33,043 nt of DNA from UMGS1649 sp045659265 (GTDB taxonomy: Bacteria; Bacillota; Clostridia; TANB77; CAG-465): NCBI GenBank assembly GCA_045659265.1, contig JAZOWO010000009.1:1-33043 (forward strand), given 5' to 3'. Position numbers and translations under genes: made by a program. Of this stretch, positions 7,899 to 16,387 are shown one piece after another. The first letter of the stretch is position 1. The number at the start of each line of letters is the position of its first letter. The notes under the pieces were generated by a model, which was not told the origin of the DNA, made no database searches, and saw nothing but the letters and a program-made list of their open reading frames with translations.

Positions 7899-8536
7899 AC
7901 CTTCTTCTCCTTTTCTTGATACAAGAATACTCCATTTGCATCTATTGTTGCTATTAGTACATTTTTTAATTTTAGTTTCTTCTTTAATAACCTTTTATCT
8001 ATATCTTTTCTAGTAAGATTTAACATCTTAATATTGTTATCTGCATATTCTCCGTTTACGATTACATTTAACGGTATGTTATTACCCACAGCATCTGCCA
8101 TCTTAACTGCATTTAGGTCTCCATTGGTTTCAAGTATTGCATAAGCCGTTTCTTGAACTGTATATATGTCTTTTCCTCTTAACTGTTCCATTAATTCTTC
8201 TATGGTTAATTGCTGTTTTTTCATTTCATTTTCTAGTATTTTGCCTTTGTATATTATTAAACTAGGATTGCCACAAATAACGCTTTCTACCTTGTTGCTA
8301 GACTGTATAATTAAAGTAAATATACCGTATAGAATAAGAAGAGCAATTATTGGAATAACACCTGCAAATATTTGAGTATCTCTAGATTGCATTGGCCCTG
8401 ATGCAAGATCAGATATCATAACAATAATAGCAAGTTCAAAAGGTTGTACTTTTGAAAGTTCCCTTTTTCCCATTAGCCTTATTACAAGAAACACCACTGT
8501 GAATAAAATTAAACCTCTAAAAAACACTACTAACAT
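7895..8536 (-). CDS. DUF421 (YetF-like) membrane protein
   Basis: A 213-residue protein. Three membrane helices (about residues 2-20, 30-48 and 55-78) carry the family signature VIRLMGKRELSKVQPFELAI. A soluble part follows, with NPSLIIYKGKILENEM and LRGKDIYTVQETAYAILETNGDL. This is the typical architecture of DUF421/YetF proteins, which in Bacillus have been linked to spore and germination biology under related names. It is coupled to the following DUF4363 gene by an ATGA overlap. RBS AAGGAGA lies about 7 bases before ATG 8536. The upstream gap to the divergent gene at 8623 contains two TACAAAT-type inverted repeats. Confidence 0.9.
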   Translation of the reverse strand: MLVVFFRGLILFTVVFLVIRLMGKRELSKVQPFELAIIVMISDLASGPMQSRDTQIFAGVIPIIALLILYGIFTLIIQSSNKVESVICGNPSLIIYKGKILENEMKKQQLTIEELMEQLRGKDIYTVQETAYAILETNGDLNAVKMADAVGNNIPLNVIVNGEYADNNIKMLNLTRKDIDKRLLKKKLKLKNVLIATIDANGVFLYQEKEKKV

Positions 8537-8552
8537 TTTCTTCTCCTTATAT

Positions 8553-8564
8553 ATACATTTGTAT
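8553..8564. promoter_or_regulatory. Minor inverted repeat in the divergent spacer
   Basis: ATACA TT TGTAT, a 12-base inverted repeat close to the DUF421 RBS. It repeats the half-site of the larger palindrome at 8586-8606, so both could bind the same factor. Confidence 0.3.
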
Positions 8565-8585
8565 TTTTTGCATATTTCATAAATT

Positions 8586-8606
8586 TATACAAATACTATT
8601 TGTATA
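8586..8606. promoter_or_regulatory. Perfect palindrome, candidate operator
   Basis: The arms TATACAAATA and TATTTGTATA flank a single central C, giving perfect dyad symmetry over 21 bases. It lies between the divergent genes at 8536 and 8623, ending 17 bases before the plus-strand ATG. There is no U-tract, so an operator is more likely than a terminator. Confidence 0.45.
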
Positions 8607-8622
8607 TTTAGAGGTAAAAAAC

Positions 8623-8991
8623 ATGGTACAAGAAAGTATAATTAATAAAAAAATTAATAAAGTTAGAACAAAACAAATGGCTATTAGATTTCTATCTGCT
8701 GTTATTATCTTCTTTTCTACTGCATATATGGCACCAAACTTTAATAGCGAAGGATATCCTATACTTACATTATGCGCATTTGTTACAGTTGTATTAGATT
8801 ATCTAGTAGCAACAGTTACAGAAATACATGACACGCCTTTTGGCAGAGCTATTGTAGGTTTTGTATCTGCTACTTTAATTATTTATATGTCACAATTTAT
8901 TATTCGTGGATACTACATTTCTATAGTGAGCAGCATTATTGCAGCAGCTATCTATGGAGTTATAGATTACTATTTACCGAATAAAACATAA
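8623..8991 (+). CDS. Small four-helix membrane protein, holin-4/YvlD-like
   Basis: A 122-residue protein with a basic N-terminal tail (KKINKVRTKQ) and four membrane helices at about 22-38, 45-63, 74-93 and 97-117. Polar turns include TEIHDTPFGRA. The pattern is like proteins labelled phage holin family (YvlD-type) in Clostridia. That label is historical, and no phage genes are near, so a lysis role is not implied. RBS GAGGT lies about 7 bases before ATG. The palindrome at 8586-8606 lies just upstream and may control it. A terminator shared with the convergent beta-CASP gene follows. Confidence 0.75.
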   Translation: MVQESIINKKINKVRTKQMAIRFLSAVIIFFSTAYMAPNFNSEGYPILTLCAFVTVVLDYLVATVTEIHDTPFGRAIVGFVSATLIIYMSQFIIRGYYISIVSSIIAAAIYGVIDYYLPNKT

Positions 8992-9004
8992 AAGATATAT
9001 GAAA

Positions 9005-9041
9005 AACAGAAGCAACAATTGCTGTTACTTCTGTTATATTT
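9005..9041 (+). terminator. Bidirectional terminator between convergent genes
   Basis: AACAGAAG and CTTCTGTT form an outer stem, with an AACA/TGTT inner stem, followed by ATATTTTATT. It lies 13 bases past the stop of the plus-strand membrane protein and next to the stop of the minus-strand beta-CASP gene. Confidence 0.8.
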
Positions 9042-10699
9042 TATTCTTCATTCATGTCTTCTATTTTGACTCTATTTTTAATCTTTTGCATTTCTTCTTT
9101 AAGGCCTACAAGCTTCATCTTAATTTCAAACATTTCTTCTTCTGTTGCTCCATGTTTTACATCGGATTTAACTACCTTAGATACATCTTCCATATCTAAT
9201 TTTAAGTATGTAAGCATTTCGTAGATATCTAATCTTAAGTTTGTTTCGCGTACATTGTAGCTTGTCTTTTCAAACTTGCTATCTCCTAAGTAGTATCTTT
9301 CATCTCTTTCAGGGATTACTACATCTATTCCAAACTTAGATTCTATTGCTTCTGCTAATATTTTTTGACCTTCATATTCTCCATGTACTAAGAATATTCT
9401 TTTTGGTTTTTTCTCTATTTTTTCTATGAATTCTAGTATACCTTGTTGGTCTGCATGTCCTGAGAATGCGTCTAACATTCTTATCTCTGCATTTACGCCA
9501 ATTTCTTCACCAAATATTTTAACTCTAGGTTCTCCAGATACTATCTTTCTACCTAATGTTCCTTCTGCTTGATATCCTACAAATAATATTGTAGACTCTG
9601 GTCTCCATAGATTGTGTTTTAAGTGATGCTTTATACGTCCCGCTTCACACATTCCACTTGCAGATATTATTATCTTTGGTGTTGGATCTTCATTTAATGC
9701 TTTAGATTCATCTGCTGATGCTGTAAATCTTAAATTCTTAAAGCTTATTGGGTTATCTCCCATAAGTAAGTAACTTAATGCATCTTCGTTATAGCAATTA
9801 AAGTTATCTTCAAATATTTCTGTTGCATTTTTTGCTAATGGACTATCTACAACAATTGGTATATTATCTAATCTTTCTATATATTTTTCTGCATCTACAT
9901 CTTTAGATAAATACTTGTTAAGTTCAAATAATATTTCTTGTGTTCTACCAACTGCAAATGATGGTATTACTACATTTCCACCTCTATCTATTGTGTTTAA
10001 TATTATTTTAATAAACTCCTCGGATTGTTCTTTTATTGGGCTATGGAATCTTCCACCATATGTAGATTCGATTATTAAATAATCTGTATCTATTACATTT
10101 TCAGGCTCACGAATTATTGGATTTTCTTCATTTCCAAGATCACCTGTAAACGTTAATTTTTCTGTTTTGCCGTTTTCAGTAATGTATAATTCTACTATTG
10201 CAGAACCTAACATATGTCCAGCATCTAGGAACTTGAAAGTAACATTTTCGTTTATTTTATATTCTCTACCGTAATCTATTTTCTTTAATAATTTACAGCT
10301 ATCTAAACCGTCTTTAGCAGTATATATTGGTGGTTCTGGTGATTTACCAGCTCTCATACGTTTTCTATTTACCCATTCTATTTCTTTTTCTTGTATATGT
10401 CCACTATCTGGCAACATTACAGAACAAAGATCTGCAGTTGCTGGTGTACAATATACAGGTTTCTTATATCCTGAAACAAATAGTTTTGGTATTCTACCGC
10501 TATGGTCGATGTGAGCATGTGTAAGTATAACAAAATCTATATCATCTATATCAAATCCAAAATCCTCATAGTTTAATATTTGTTCTGTTAATGTTCCTTG
10601 GAACAAACCACAATCTACAAGAAATTTAGTATCTCCTACTTCTATCATATGACATGAACCAGTTACACCTCTTGCTGCTCCAAAAAATGTTATTTTCAT
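9041..10699 (-). CDS. Metallo-beta-lactamase fold beta-CASP RNase-like protein
   Basis: A 552-residue protein in the CPSF73/YSH1-like branch of beta-CASP nucleases, which cut RNA with two zinc ions. Visible motifs: HAHIDH (61-66), GHMLGSA with H162, TGDLG with D187, then ESTYGG and the beta-CASP region with PSFAVGRTQE. Further on are SGMCEAGRIKHHL, FSGHADQ and a C-terminal FLVHGE (RMMBL part). The last ~80 residues are a charged helical extension (KMKLVGLKEEMQKIKNRVK), so the protein is longer than the core fold. RBS AGGAGG lies 7 bases before ATG. It starts 15 bases after the stop of the hypothetical gene upstream, so it is in one operon with that gene and ftsK. The substrate RNA is unknown. 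Confidence 0.92.
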   Translation of the reverse strand: MKITFFGAARGVTGSCHMIEVGDTKFLVDCGLFQGTLTEQILNYEDFGFDIDDIDFVILTHAHIDHSGRIPKLFVSGYKKPVYCTPATADLCSVMLPDSGHIQEKEIEWVNRKRMRAGKSPEPPIYTAKDGLDSCKLLKKIDYGREYKINENVTFKFLDAGHMLGSAIVELYITENGKTEKLTFTGDLGNEENPIIREPENVIDTDYLIIESTYGGRFHSPIKEQSEEFIKIILNTIDRGGNVVIPSFAVGRTQEILFELNKYLSKDVDAEKYIERLDNIPIVVDSPLAKNATEIFEDNFNCYNEDALSYLLMGDNPISFKNLRFTASADESKALNEDPTPKIIISASGMCEAGRIKHHLKHNLWRPESTILFVGYQAEGTLGRKIVSGEPRVKIFGEEIGVNAEIRMLDAFSGHADQQGILEFIEKIEKKPKRIFLVHGEYEGQKILAEAIESKFGIDVVIPERDERYYLGDSKFEKTSYNVRETNLRLDIYEMLTYLKLDMEDVSKVVKSDVKHGATEEEMFEIKMKLVGLKEEMQKIKNRVKIEDMNEE

Positions 10700-10714
10700 T
10701 AGTTTCCTCCTATA

Positions 10715-11197
10715 CTACCAGTATAATTCTTTTTCGTCTAGTTTCTCCCTTACATATTGAATTCTAAAATCGTCATCAAAGAATCTATAATATGTTCCGT
10801 TTTCATATTGTGCTAAAGAACCAATATAATCGCTCTTTAATGTATCTTCTTCAGTTTCTTCCATACCAAAGAATTTTGTTAGAGCATTATATTTTTCCTT
10901 ATCTTCAGACATATTTGCACTATCTAACATTTCTTTGAAATATTTCTCTGTTCTGTCTTCAATATAGCCATCATCATATTCTCTAGTTACCGGCTCTATT
11001 AAAACCATTTTTTCCACTGTTCTTCTGCTGTTAATTATATATTCTATACACGCACTATGTAATACTTTATTTCCTACATTACATAGGCCTCCGAAAAATA
11101 CATTTATATCTTTTCCATCTTCATTTTTTATACGCATTGGTTGTGCCTCTGCTAATAAATATGCATCTCTTTTCTTTTGTCTATTTAATATACCCAT
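10715..11197 (-). CDS. Hypothetical protein downstream of ftsK, 160 aa
   Basis: A soluble protein with no membrane helix. It begins MGILNRQKKRDAYLLAEAQP. A central hydrophobic piece (VFFGGLCNVGNKVLHSACIEYI) is followed by an acidic helical C-terminal half ending in KLDEKELYW. I do not recognise the family. Its ATG shares one base with the ftsK stop (TAATG), a tight coupling, and the SD lies inside the ftsK 3' end (GAGGAG). It is therefore translated with ftsK and sits between it and the beta-CASP gene. Position alone does not reveal its job. Confidence 0.75.
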   Translation of the reverse strand: MGILNRQKKRDAYLLAEAQPMRIKNEDGKDINVFFGGLCNVGNKVLHSACIEYIINSRRTVEKMVLIEPVTREYDDGYIEDRTEKYFKEMLDSANMSEDKEKYNALTKFFGMEETEEDTLKSDYIGSLAQYENGTYYRFFDDDFRIQYVREKLDEKELYW

Positions 11198-13623
11198 TAT
11201 ATACTCTCCTCATTAGTTGGAAGACCTGGAGTCATTTTTAACTCATTCCATTCTTCCTTAGATATTAATACTTGACGAGGTTTTGAACCTTCGTAACCTG
11301 AAACAATTCCTCTTGCTTCCATTTGGTCTATAATTCTTCCGGCTCTTGAATATCCTATTCTAAATCTTCTTTGTAACATTGAAGCTGATGCTTGACCCAT
11401 ATCTACTACAAGCTCTATTGCTTGATCTAAAAGTGCATCTGCATCCTCATCATCTTCAGCTTCAGGATCATCCATTCCTTTATTTACTTTACCTTGTTTT
11501 TCTATATGTTCAATAATGTCTTCGTTATATCTTGCTTCAGAATTTCCTTTAATAAATGTTACTATATTTTCTACTTCTGCATCTGATACAAATGCACCTT
11601 GCATTCTTTGTGGTTTCATTTCTCCAGTTGGGAAGTATAACATATCTCCTTTTCCAAGAAGTGTTTCAGCACCTACTTGATCTAGTATTGTTCTAGAGTC
11701 TACTTGTGAAGATACTGTAAACGCTATTCTTGAAGGGATGTTAGCTTTAATTACACCTGTAATAATATCTACAGATGGTCTTTGTGTAGCAACTACTAAG
11801 TGCATACCAGCTGCTCTTGCTTTTTGTGCTATTCTACAAATACTTGCTTCAACATCGTTTGCTGCCACCATCATAAGGTCAGCTAACTCATCTATTATTA
11901 TTACTATTTGAGGTAATTTCTTACCATTCTCTTCTCTTTCAATTACCTTGTTGTATCCCTTGATGTCTCTTACTCCGTATTCTGCAAACTTAGCATATCT
12001 TGCTTCCATTTCAGATACAGCCCAATCTAATGCTCCTGCTGCTTTTTTAGGGTCTGTTACAACTGGAATTAATAAGTGAGGTATTCCGTTATATACAGAA
12101 AGTTCAACGACCTTAGGGTCAACTAATATTAATTTAACATCGCTTGGTTTGGCTTTATATAATATAGATGTTAAAAGTGTGTTTATACATACACTCTTAC
12201 CAGAACCTGTTGCACCTGCAATAAGTACGTGAGGCATCTTAGCTATATCTCCTATAGTTACATCGCCTGCTGTGTCTTTACCTAAAGCAATTGTTAATTT
12301 AGATTCTGCATTATTAAATTTATCTGATGCTATTACATCTTTAATATATACAGCTTCTTTAACTTCATTTGGTATTTCTATACCAACAGTTCCTTTACCA
12401 GGTATTGGTGCTTCGATACGTATTGCTTTAGCTGCAAGGTTAAGTGCAATATCGTCTGCTAGGTTAACTATTTTACTTACCTTAACACCCGGAGCTGGTA
12501 GTAATTCATAACGTACTACCGTTGGACCGCGAGTTATATTTTTAACCTTAGCTTCAACACCAAAGCTTAATAACGTCTTTTCTAGTTTGTCTGCTATCAT
12601 ATCTAGTTGTTTCTTAGTTACAACTTTAAGTGATGGTGCTGGATCTCCAAGTAAAGATAATGGTGGGAAGTTGTAATCTTCCAAATCATCTTCATGCATT
12701 GAGTGGTCTAATTGAAGTACTTCTTTAACATTCTTTTCTTCAGTTTCTTCTTTTTGTTTTTTGAAGAATTCATCTTGAAGTCCTTTTAATTTTTCTTGTT
12801 TTTGTTTTATTTCACTTTCACTTGCAAGATCTAATTTAATTTGTCCGTTTTCTTCCTCTTGTACGTTAGCATAATTTCTAACTACATTTTCCGCACGTTT
12901 CAAATCTTCCTTGTGTATTTTTTCTATTTCTTTTTCTCTCTTTATTTTTTCACGTTCTTTTAATTTTAATTCTTTTCTTTGTATAGCTTCTTCATCTGTA
13001 GTAAATACTGTGATAAACATATTTGCTATAAACTCTACAATCGTTATTACTATATTATATATAATCGCAAAGAAATCTCTTAAACTTAAGTCTATAAAGA
13101 ACAAAGTAAAGAAGAATGTAAATGTTACAAGTATTATTTTAGATATTACTACTCCACCACATAAATTTGTAAGCGAAGCAACTATACCACCTAAAATGCC
13201 CGCATAATTATCTCCTGCTATTGCACCCTTATATGTATAGTTTATAAAGGCCCCTGGATTTGTCCAGAAATCATATCTATCTACCGTAAAAGCATATATT
13301 GTTGCTGATGCAAGTACAGTTATTAATAAGCCTTTTAATAATTCAGCTCCTATTTTTTTCTTTTTACTAGATATTATTGATGCAATTCCAACATATCCAC
13401 AGACTATTGGAAGTAATATTCTTGCTTCTCCAAAAAGTCCTGTAAAGAATATATTTATATTATCTGCCGTAGCACCAATATTATCAAATTTAAATAAAAC
13501 TATTAAAGCTAAGCCTAATACAAAGACAAATCCGCCAATAAATTCAGATAAAAATGTCTTTTGTGGTTCTTTAGCCGCAGTAGCTTTTTTCTTCTTATTT
13601 TTGCTTCCTTTTCTTCTACCCAT
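11197..13623 (-). CDS. ftsK: DNA translocase FtsK/SpoIIIE
   Basis: A hexameric ATPase that pumps chromosomal DNA through the closing septum, during division or into the forespore. The 808-residue protein has four N-terminal membrane helices (within residues 25-180) and a charged linker of about 150 residues. The translocase core has Walker A GATGSGKS (470-477), a VDPKVVEL segment and Walker B IIIDELADLM. A C-terminal winged-helix gamma domain (RRFRIGYSRAGRIIDQMEARGIV type) reads polar DNA motifs. All parts are intact and the length is usual. RBS AAAGGGG lies before ATG. The sequence does not decide between FtsK and SpoIIIE. It is the first gene of a three-gene unit. Confidence 0.96.
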   Translation of the reverse strand: MGRRKGSKNKKKKATAAKEPQKTFLSEFIGGFVFVLGLALIVLFKFDNIGATADNINIFFTGLFGEARILLPIVCGYVGIASIISSKKKKIGAELLKGLLITVLASATIYAFTVDRYDFWTNPGAFINYTYKGAIAGDNYAGILGGIVASLTNLCGGVVISKIILVTFTFFFTLFFIDLSLRDFFAIIYNIVITIVEFIANMFITVFTTDEEAIQRKELKLKEREKIKREKEIEKIHKEDLKRAENVVRNYANVQEEENGQIKLDLASESEIKQKQEKLKGLQDEFFKKQKEETEEKNVKEVLQLDHSMHEDDLEDYNFPPLSLLGDPAPSLKVVTKKQLDMIADKLEKTLLSFGVEAKVKNITRGPTVVRYELLPAPGVKVSKIVNLADDIALNLAAKAIRIEAPIPGKGTVGIEIPNEVKEAVYIKDVIASDKFNNAESKLTIALGKDTAGDVTIGDIAKMPHVLIAGATGSGKSVCINTLLTSILYKAKPSDVKLILVDPKVVELSVYNGIPHLLIPVVTDPKKAAGALDWAVSEMEARYAKFAEYGVRDIKGYNKVIEREENGKKLPQIVIIIDELADLMMVAANDVEASICRIAQKARAAGMHLVVATQRPSVDIITGVIKANIPSRIAFTVSSQVDSRTILDQVGAETLLGKGDMLYFPTGEMKPQRMQGAFVSDAEVENIVTFIKGNSEARYNEDIIEHIEKQGKVNKGMDDPEAEDDEDADALLDQAIELVVDMGQASASMLQRRFRIGYSRAGRIIDQMEARGIVSGYEGSKPRQVLISKEEWNELKMTPGLPTNEESI

Positions 13624-13663
13624 AGTAATCCCCTTTTATACTAATATAATTCTATATTATATT

Positions 13664-13724
13664 AAAAAAAAAAGCAACAAAAGTATTTAGTATTTAAGCA
13701 TTTTTTACTAAATTACTTTTGTTG
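13664..13724 (-). terminator. Strong terminator after the coiled-coil gene
   Basis: On the minus strand a long imperfect stem, CAACAAAAGTAATTTAGTA against its complement, is followed by C and about ten T. It separates rsmD and the coiled-coil gene from ftsK. Confidence 0.9.
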
Positions 13725-13746
13725 TTTTTCTAATCAATTTTATATA

Positions 13747-14184
13747 CTATTTTAATTCTTTTCTGTTATCATGAATAACATTTAAAGTTTCTTTTAATAT
13801 CTCTTCAAGTCTTCCTAATAATGCATCAGCATATTGTCTTGTTCCTTCAGAAATTTCACGAGCAACTCTATCTGCAGATTCAATTATTTCTTCTTTTTGA
13901 GCTAAAGCTTGTCTTGTTATTTCATGATCATCTACTAAAGAGATTATCTTTGTTTCTGTTTCCTTAACTATTTGGTCTGCTTCTTTTTGGGCATCCATTA
14001 TTATTCTTTGTCTTTCTTCTTTTACCCATTTAGCTTGTTTTAATTCATCTGGTAATTTCATACGAATTTCTTCTAAAATTTCGCTTAATTCATCCTTGTC
14101 TACTAAAACCTTTGATGATAAAGGAACTTTAGTACCATTTTCAACTAATTCTTCTAAATTCTCTAATAATGTAAATATTTCCAT
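13747..14184 (-). CDS. Coiled-coil protein, ATPase/DivIVA-like annotation
   Basis: A 145-residue, almost wholly helical protein rich in Glu and Lys. A central stretch (residues 50-110) has the heptad pattern of a coiled coil (KQAKWVKEERQRIIMDAQKEA). Similar proteins next to rsmD in Clostridia are usually labelled ATPase or ATP-synthase-B-like because of this helix composition. There is no nucleotide-binding motif here, so an enzyme is unlikely. Its ATG follows the rsmD stop by two bases, a tight operon. It may be a small cytoskeletal or division-linked factor; that is inference from context. Confidence 0.8.
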   Translation of the reverse strand: MEIFTLLENLEELVENGTKVPLSSKVLVDKDELSEILEEIRMKLPDELKQAKWVKEERQRIIMDAQKEADQIVKETETKIISLVDDHEITRQALAQKEEIIESADRVAREISEGTRQYADALLGRLEEILKETLNVIHDNRKELK

Positions 14185-14186
14185 GT

Positions 14187-14741
14187 TTAATCCTCCAACT
14201 CATACAACCTAATAACTACTCTTCCATATGTTCTTTTATCTTTAAGGTTTAGCCCTTGTATATTTTCATGAACGTCTTTTCCTTTGTCACTTTCTAATAC
14301 AATAATTCCCGCCTCATCAAGTAATCCATATTCCAGTATTAGTTTTAATATTTTTTCTTCACTATCTATGCCATAAGGTGGATCTAAAAATATAATATCA
14401 AATTTAATTCCTTCCTCATGTATTTGCCTTAAACATTTTGCATAATCTTTCCCCGTTATTTTAACACAATTTTCCGTATGTGTCAACGAAACATTGCTAG
14501 AAATTACCCTTAATGCTCTTTTATTAATGTCGTTTAACCATGCAAACGATGCTCCACGAGATAAGGCCTCTATTGCTAAGTTACCGGTACCACTAAAAAG
14601 ATCTAATACTTTTGCATCTTCTAGATACGGCATAAGTATTGAAAACATAGGCTCTTTAATTCTATCTAACGTTGGTCTTGTACTATCTACATCAAACTCC
14701 GCCAATTTTCTTCCTCTAAATTTTCCTGCTATTATTCTCAT
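14187..14741 (-). CDS. rsmD: 16S rRNA (guanine(966)-N2)-methyltransferase
   Basis: Transfers a methyl group from SAM to G966 of 16S rRNA in the assembling 30S subunit. The 184-residue protein opens with MRIIAGKFRGRKL and RPTLDRIKEPMFSIL. It has the SAM-binding motif VLDLFSGTGNLAIEALSRGA (about 45-64) and the catalytic DPPYG (about 120-124). These are the landmarks of the family and the length is standard. It is the first gene of a pair with the coiled-coil gene. RBS TAGGAG lies about 6 bases before ATG, and a TATAAT-like -10 lies about 25 bases upstream with a poor -35. Confidence 0.96.
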   Translation of the reverse strand: MRIIAGKFRGRKLAEFDVDSTRPTLDRIKEPMFSILMPYLEDAKVLDLFSGTGNLAIEALSRGASFAWLNDINKRALRVISSNVSLTHTENCVKITGKDYAKCLRQIHEEGIKFDIIFLDPPYGIDSEEKILKLILEYGLLDEAGIIVLESDKGKDVHENIQGLNLKDKRTYGRVVIRLYELED

Positions 14742-14784
14742 ATATTCTCCTAAAAATGTAGCTTTATTATACTATAAATAATCC

Positions 14785-14818
14785 CAAAAATAAAGAGCAA
14801 CATTAAATGTTACTCTTT
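14785..14818 (-). terminator. Terminator of the 14829-16265 gene
   Basis: AAAGAGtAACATT and AATGTTgCTCTTT pair closely and are followed by ATTTTT on the minus strand. It lies 11 bases past the stop and insulates the surface protein from rsmD. Confidence 0.85.
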
Positions 14819-14828
14819 AACAAACTAT

Positions 14829-16265
14829 TTATTTTATATATAACGCTGGTCTAAAAGTAGATGTTGAATTTGGATAATCCGGACTACCTGATGTTCTAGT
14901 ATATGCAATGCTATCCGTTTCAAAATAATTATATGCTGATCCTCTAAACGAGTGATAACCATTTGAATCTCCTTCCATTGTGCATTCATACAAATTACCA
15001 CTTATGTCATAGATATTTAATATTCCAGCTTTTTTATACGCACCTGTTGTTAATATCATATTTACGTTTTCTGCTTTGCTTGTAATGCTTGTCCATGGTG
15101 TATACAAATACGATTCAACAACTGAGCATTGTGCACCTACATTCATATCCGCCTCTGAAATAGCGACATTATAGTAAACACCAGGCACTCTTGTAACGCC
15201 ATTTTCTATATACCAAGCAAGTATTCTATCAAATTGTACTGAATATGTTAATGTTGATACAACACCATAAGTTGTTTCATTGGCAGGATAGAAATTTCTT
15301 GCTAAAGAAACTGCACCACCATCCATATTTTCATTACTCATGCTTGTTCCCCAAGGCACACAGTTATATGGATATTTATTCATTGCTACCATTAAATTTT
15401 TATTACTTCCATCTGAAAGATATACACGTGTTGTCAATTGGCCATATGTATAACCATTTAATATTACTTTGTTTGGTTCAGCTTCATAAGTAGGCATTCC
15501 TGCTTCATATCTAGCTATATAGAAGCCACCATATTTTTTTACACTTGCATACATAGCGCTTGCTTCTGCAATTGTTGCATCTGATACCAAGCTGTTATTA
15601 TCACTTTGTTCTAACAACGGCATATTGTTTCCATCAACTTCTATTTCCCAATAATTTTTTCCGTTAGTTGTAGATAATCTATCGCCATAACCAAAGTTGT
15701 TTCTTACAAACAACGTCTCAAATTGTTCTGAATCCACCGGCACCCATACAAATTGATTTCTTGTTTCTAATGCGGTTTGATGAGTATCTGTTATTGTAGT
15801 TTTACCTTCTGCTATTTCCGCTTCTGTTAAAGCATAAATTACTAATCCTTTATCTTTAGAACCTTCATTAGGATATGGAGATTTTATAAATCCTTTTGGG
15901 ATTGGCACTCCATCACTAGTTAATTCTGATACACTTGCCTTCCACTCTTCTGGTACTTTTACTTCTCCTTTTTGAGTTACCGTAATACCGTTATCTGTTA
16001 CATCAAAATCATATTTATCTTTGTAATCTTCTAATTTTCCAAGTACTGATTCCTTTAATGTTTCTCCACGTTTGTTGGCCATATATTCATCCGCCCAAAT
16101 TAAAGATGCATAATGTTGTACTTGTGCATAATCAGTTTTATCTACCGCTTCACTAGATTTGTTTATTACACCAGTATTAGAAAGTGTTATTACTACACTT
16201 GCTGCTAATATTATCATAACTATTATTGTTATCACTAACACTATTAAACTTATTCCTTTTTTCAT
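14829..16265 (-). CDS. Pilin-like surface protein with formylglycine-generating-enzyme-like (SUMF1) ectodomain
   Basis: A 478-residue protein with the same first 28 residues as the protein at 4230-5387 except for single changes, then the shared module to about residue 115 (AVDKTDYAQVQ, LIWADEYM, FDVTDNGITV). From about 125 on it resembles FGE-sulfatase/SUMF1 domains: QFVWVPVD, KYGGFYIARYEAG, NIYDISGNLYECT, RGSAYNYF and the final STFRPALYIK. That fold is often used for binding rather than catalysis in surface and diversity-generating-element target proteins. Catalytic Cys residues of true FGE are not evident. It has its own promoter and terminator, lying alone between rplS and rsmD. RBS AAAGGAGA lies 8 bases before ATG. 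Confidence 0.85.
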   Translation of the reverse strand: MKKGISLIVLVITIIVMIILAASVVITLSNTGVINKSSEAVDKTDYAQVQHYASLIWADEYMANKRGETLKESVLGKLEDYKDKYDFDVTDNGITVTQKGEVKVPEEWKASVSELTSDGVPIPKGFIKSPYPNEGSKDKGLVIYALTEAEIAEGKTTITDTHQTALETRNQFVWVPVDSEQFETLFVRNNFGYGDRLSTTNGKNYWEIEVDGNNMPLLEQSDNNSLVSDATIAEASAMYASVKKYGGFYIARYEAGMPTYEAEPNKVILNGYTYGQLTTRVYLSDGSNKNLMVAMNKYPYNCVPWGTSMSNENMDGGAVSLARNFYPANETTYGVVSTLTYSVQFDRILAWYIENGVTRVPGVYYNVAISEADMNVGAQCSVVESYLYTPWTSITSKAENVNMILTTGAYKKAGILNIYDISGNLYECTMEGDSNGYHSFRGSAYNYFETDSIAYTRTSGSPDYPNSTSTFRPALYIK

Positions 16266-16294
16266 CTTTTGTTTCTCCTTTGTTTTATGATTTT

Positions 16295-16323
16295 ATTCTA
16301 TTACATACTTATGCTTTTGTCTA
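16295..16323 (-). promoter_or_regulatory. Promoter of the 14829-16265 gene
   Basis: TAGACA (16323-16318), 17 bases, TAGAAT (16300-16295). The spacer ends in TATGTAA like the promoter of the paralogue at 5414-5442. Confidence 0.6.
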
Positions 16324-16334
16324 TATATATATAA

Positions 16335-16368
16335 CAAAAAACACAGCAATATTTAATATTACTGTGTT
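16335..16368 (-). terminator. Terminator of the ffh-rplS operon
   Basis: AACACAGtAATATT and AATATTgCTGTGTT pair, then TTTTTGTT on the minus strand. It lies about 20 bases past the rplS stop. Confidence 0.9.
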
Positions 16369-16387
16369 TATATATGCTGTATTTAAA

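Noticed and set aside
8623..8991. Phage lysis gene (holin)
   Set aside because: The family label is only historical; there is no endolysin or any phage gene nearby.
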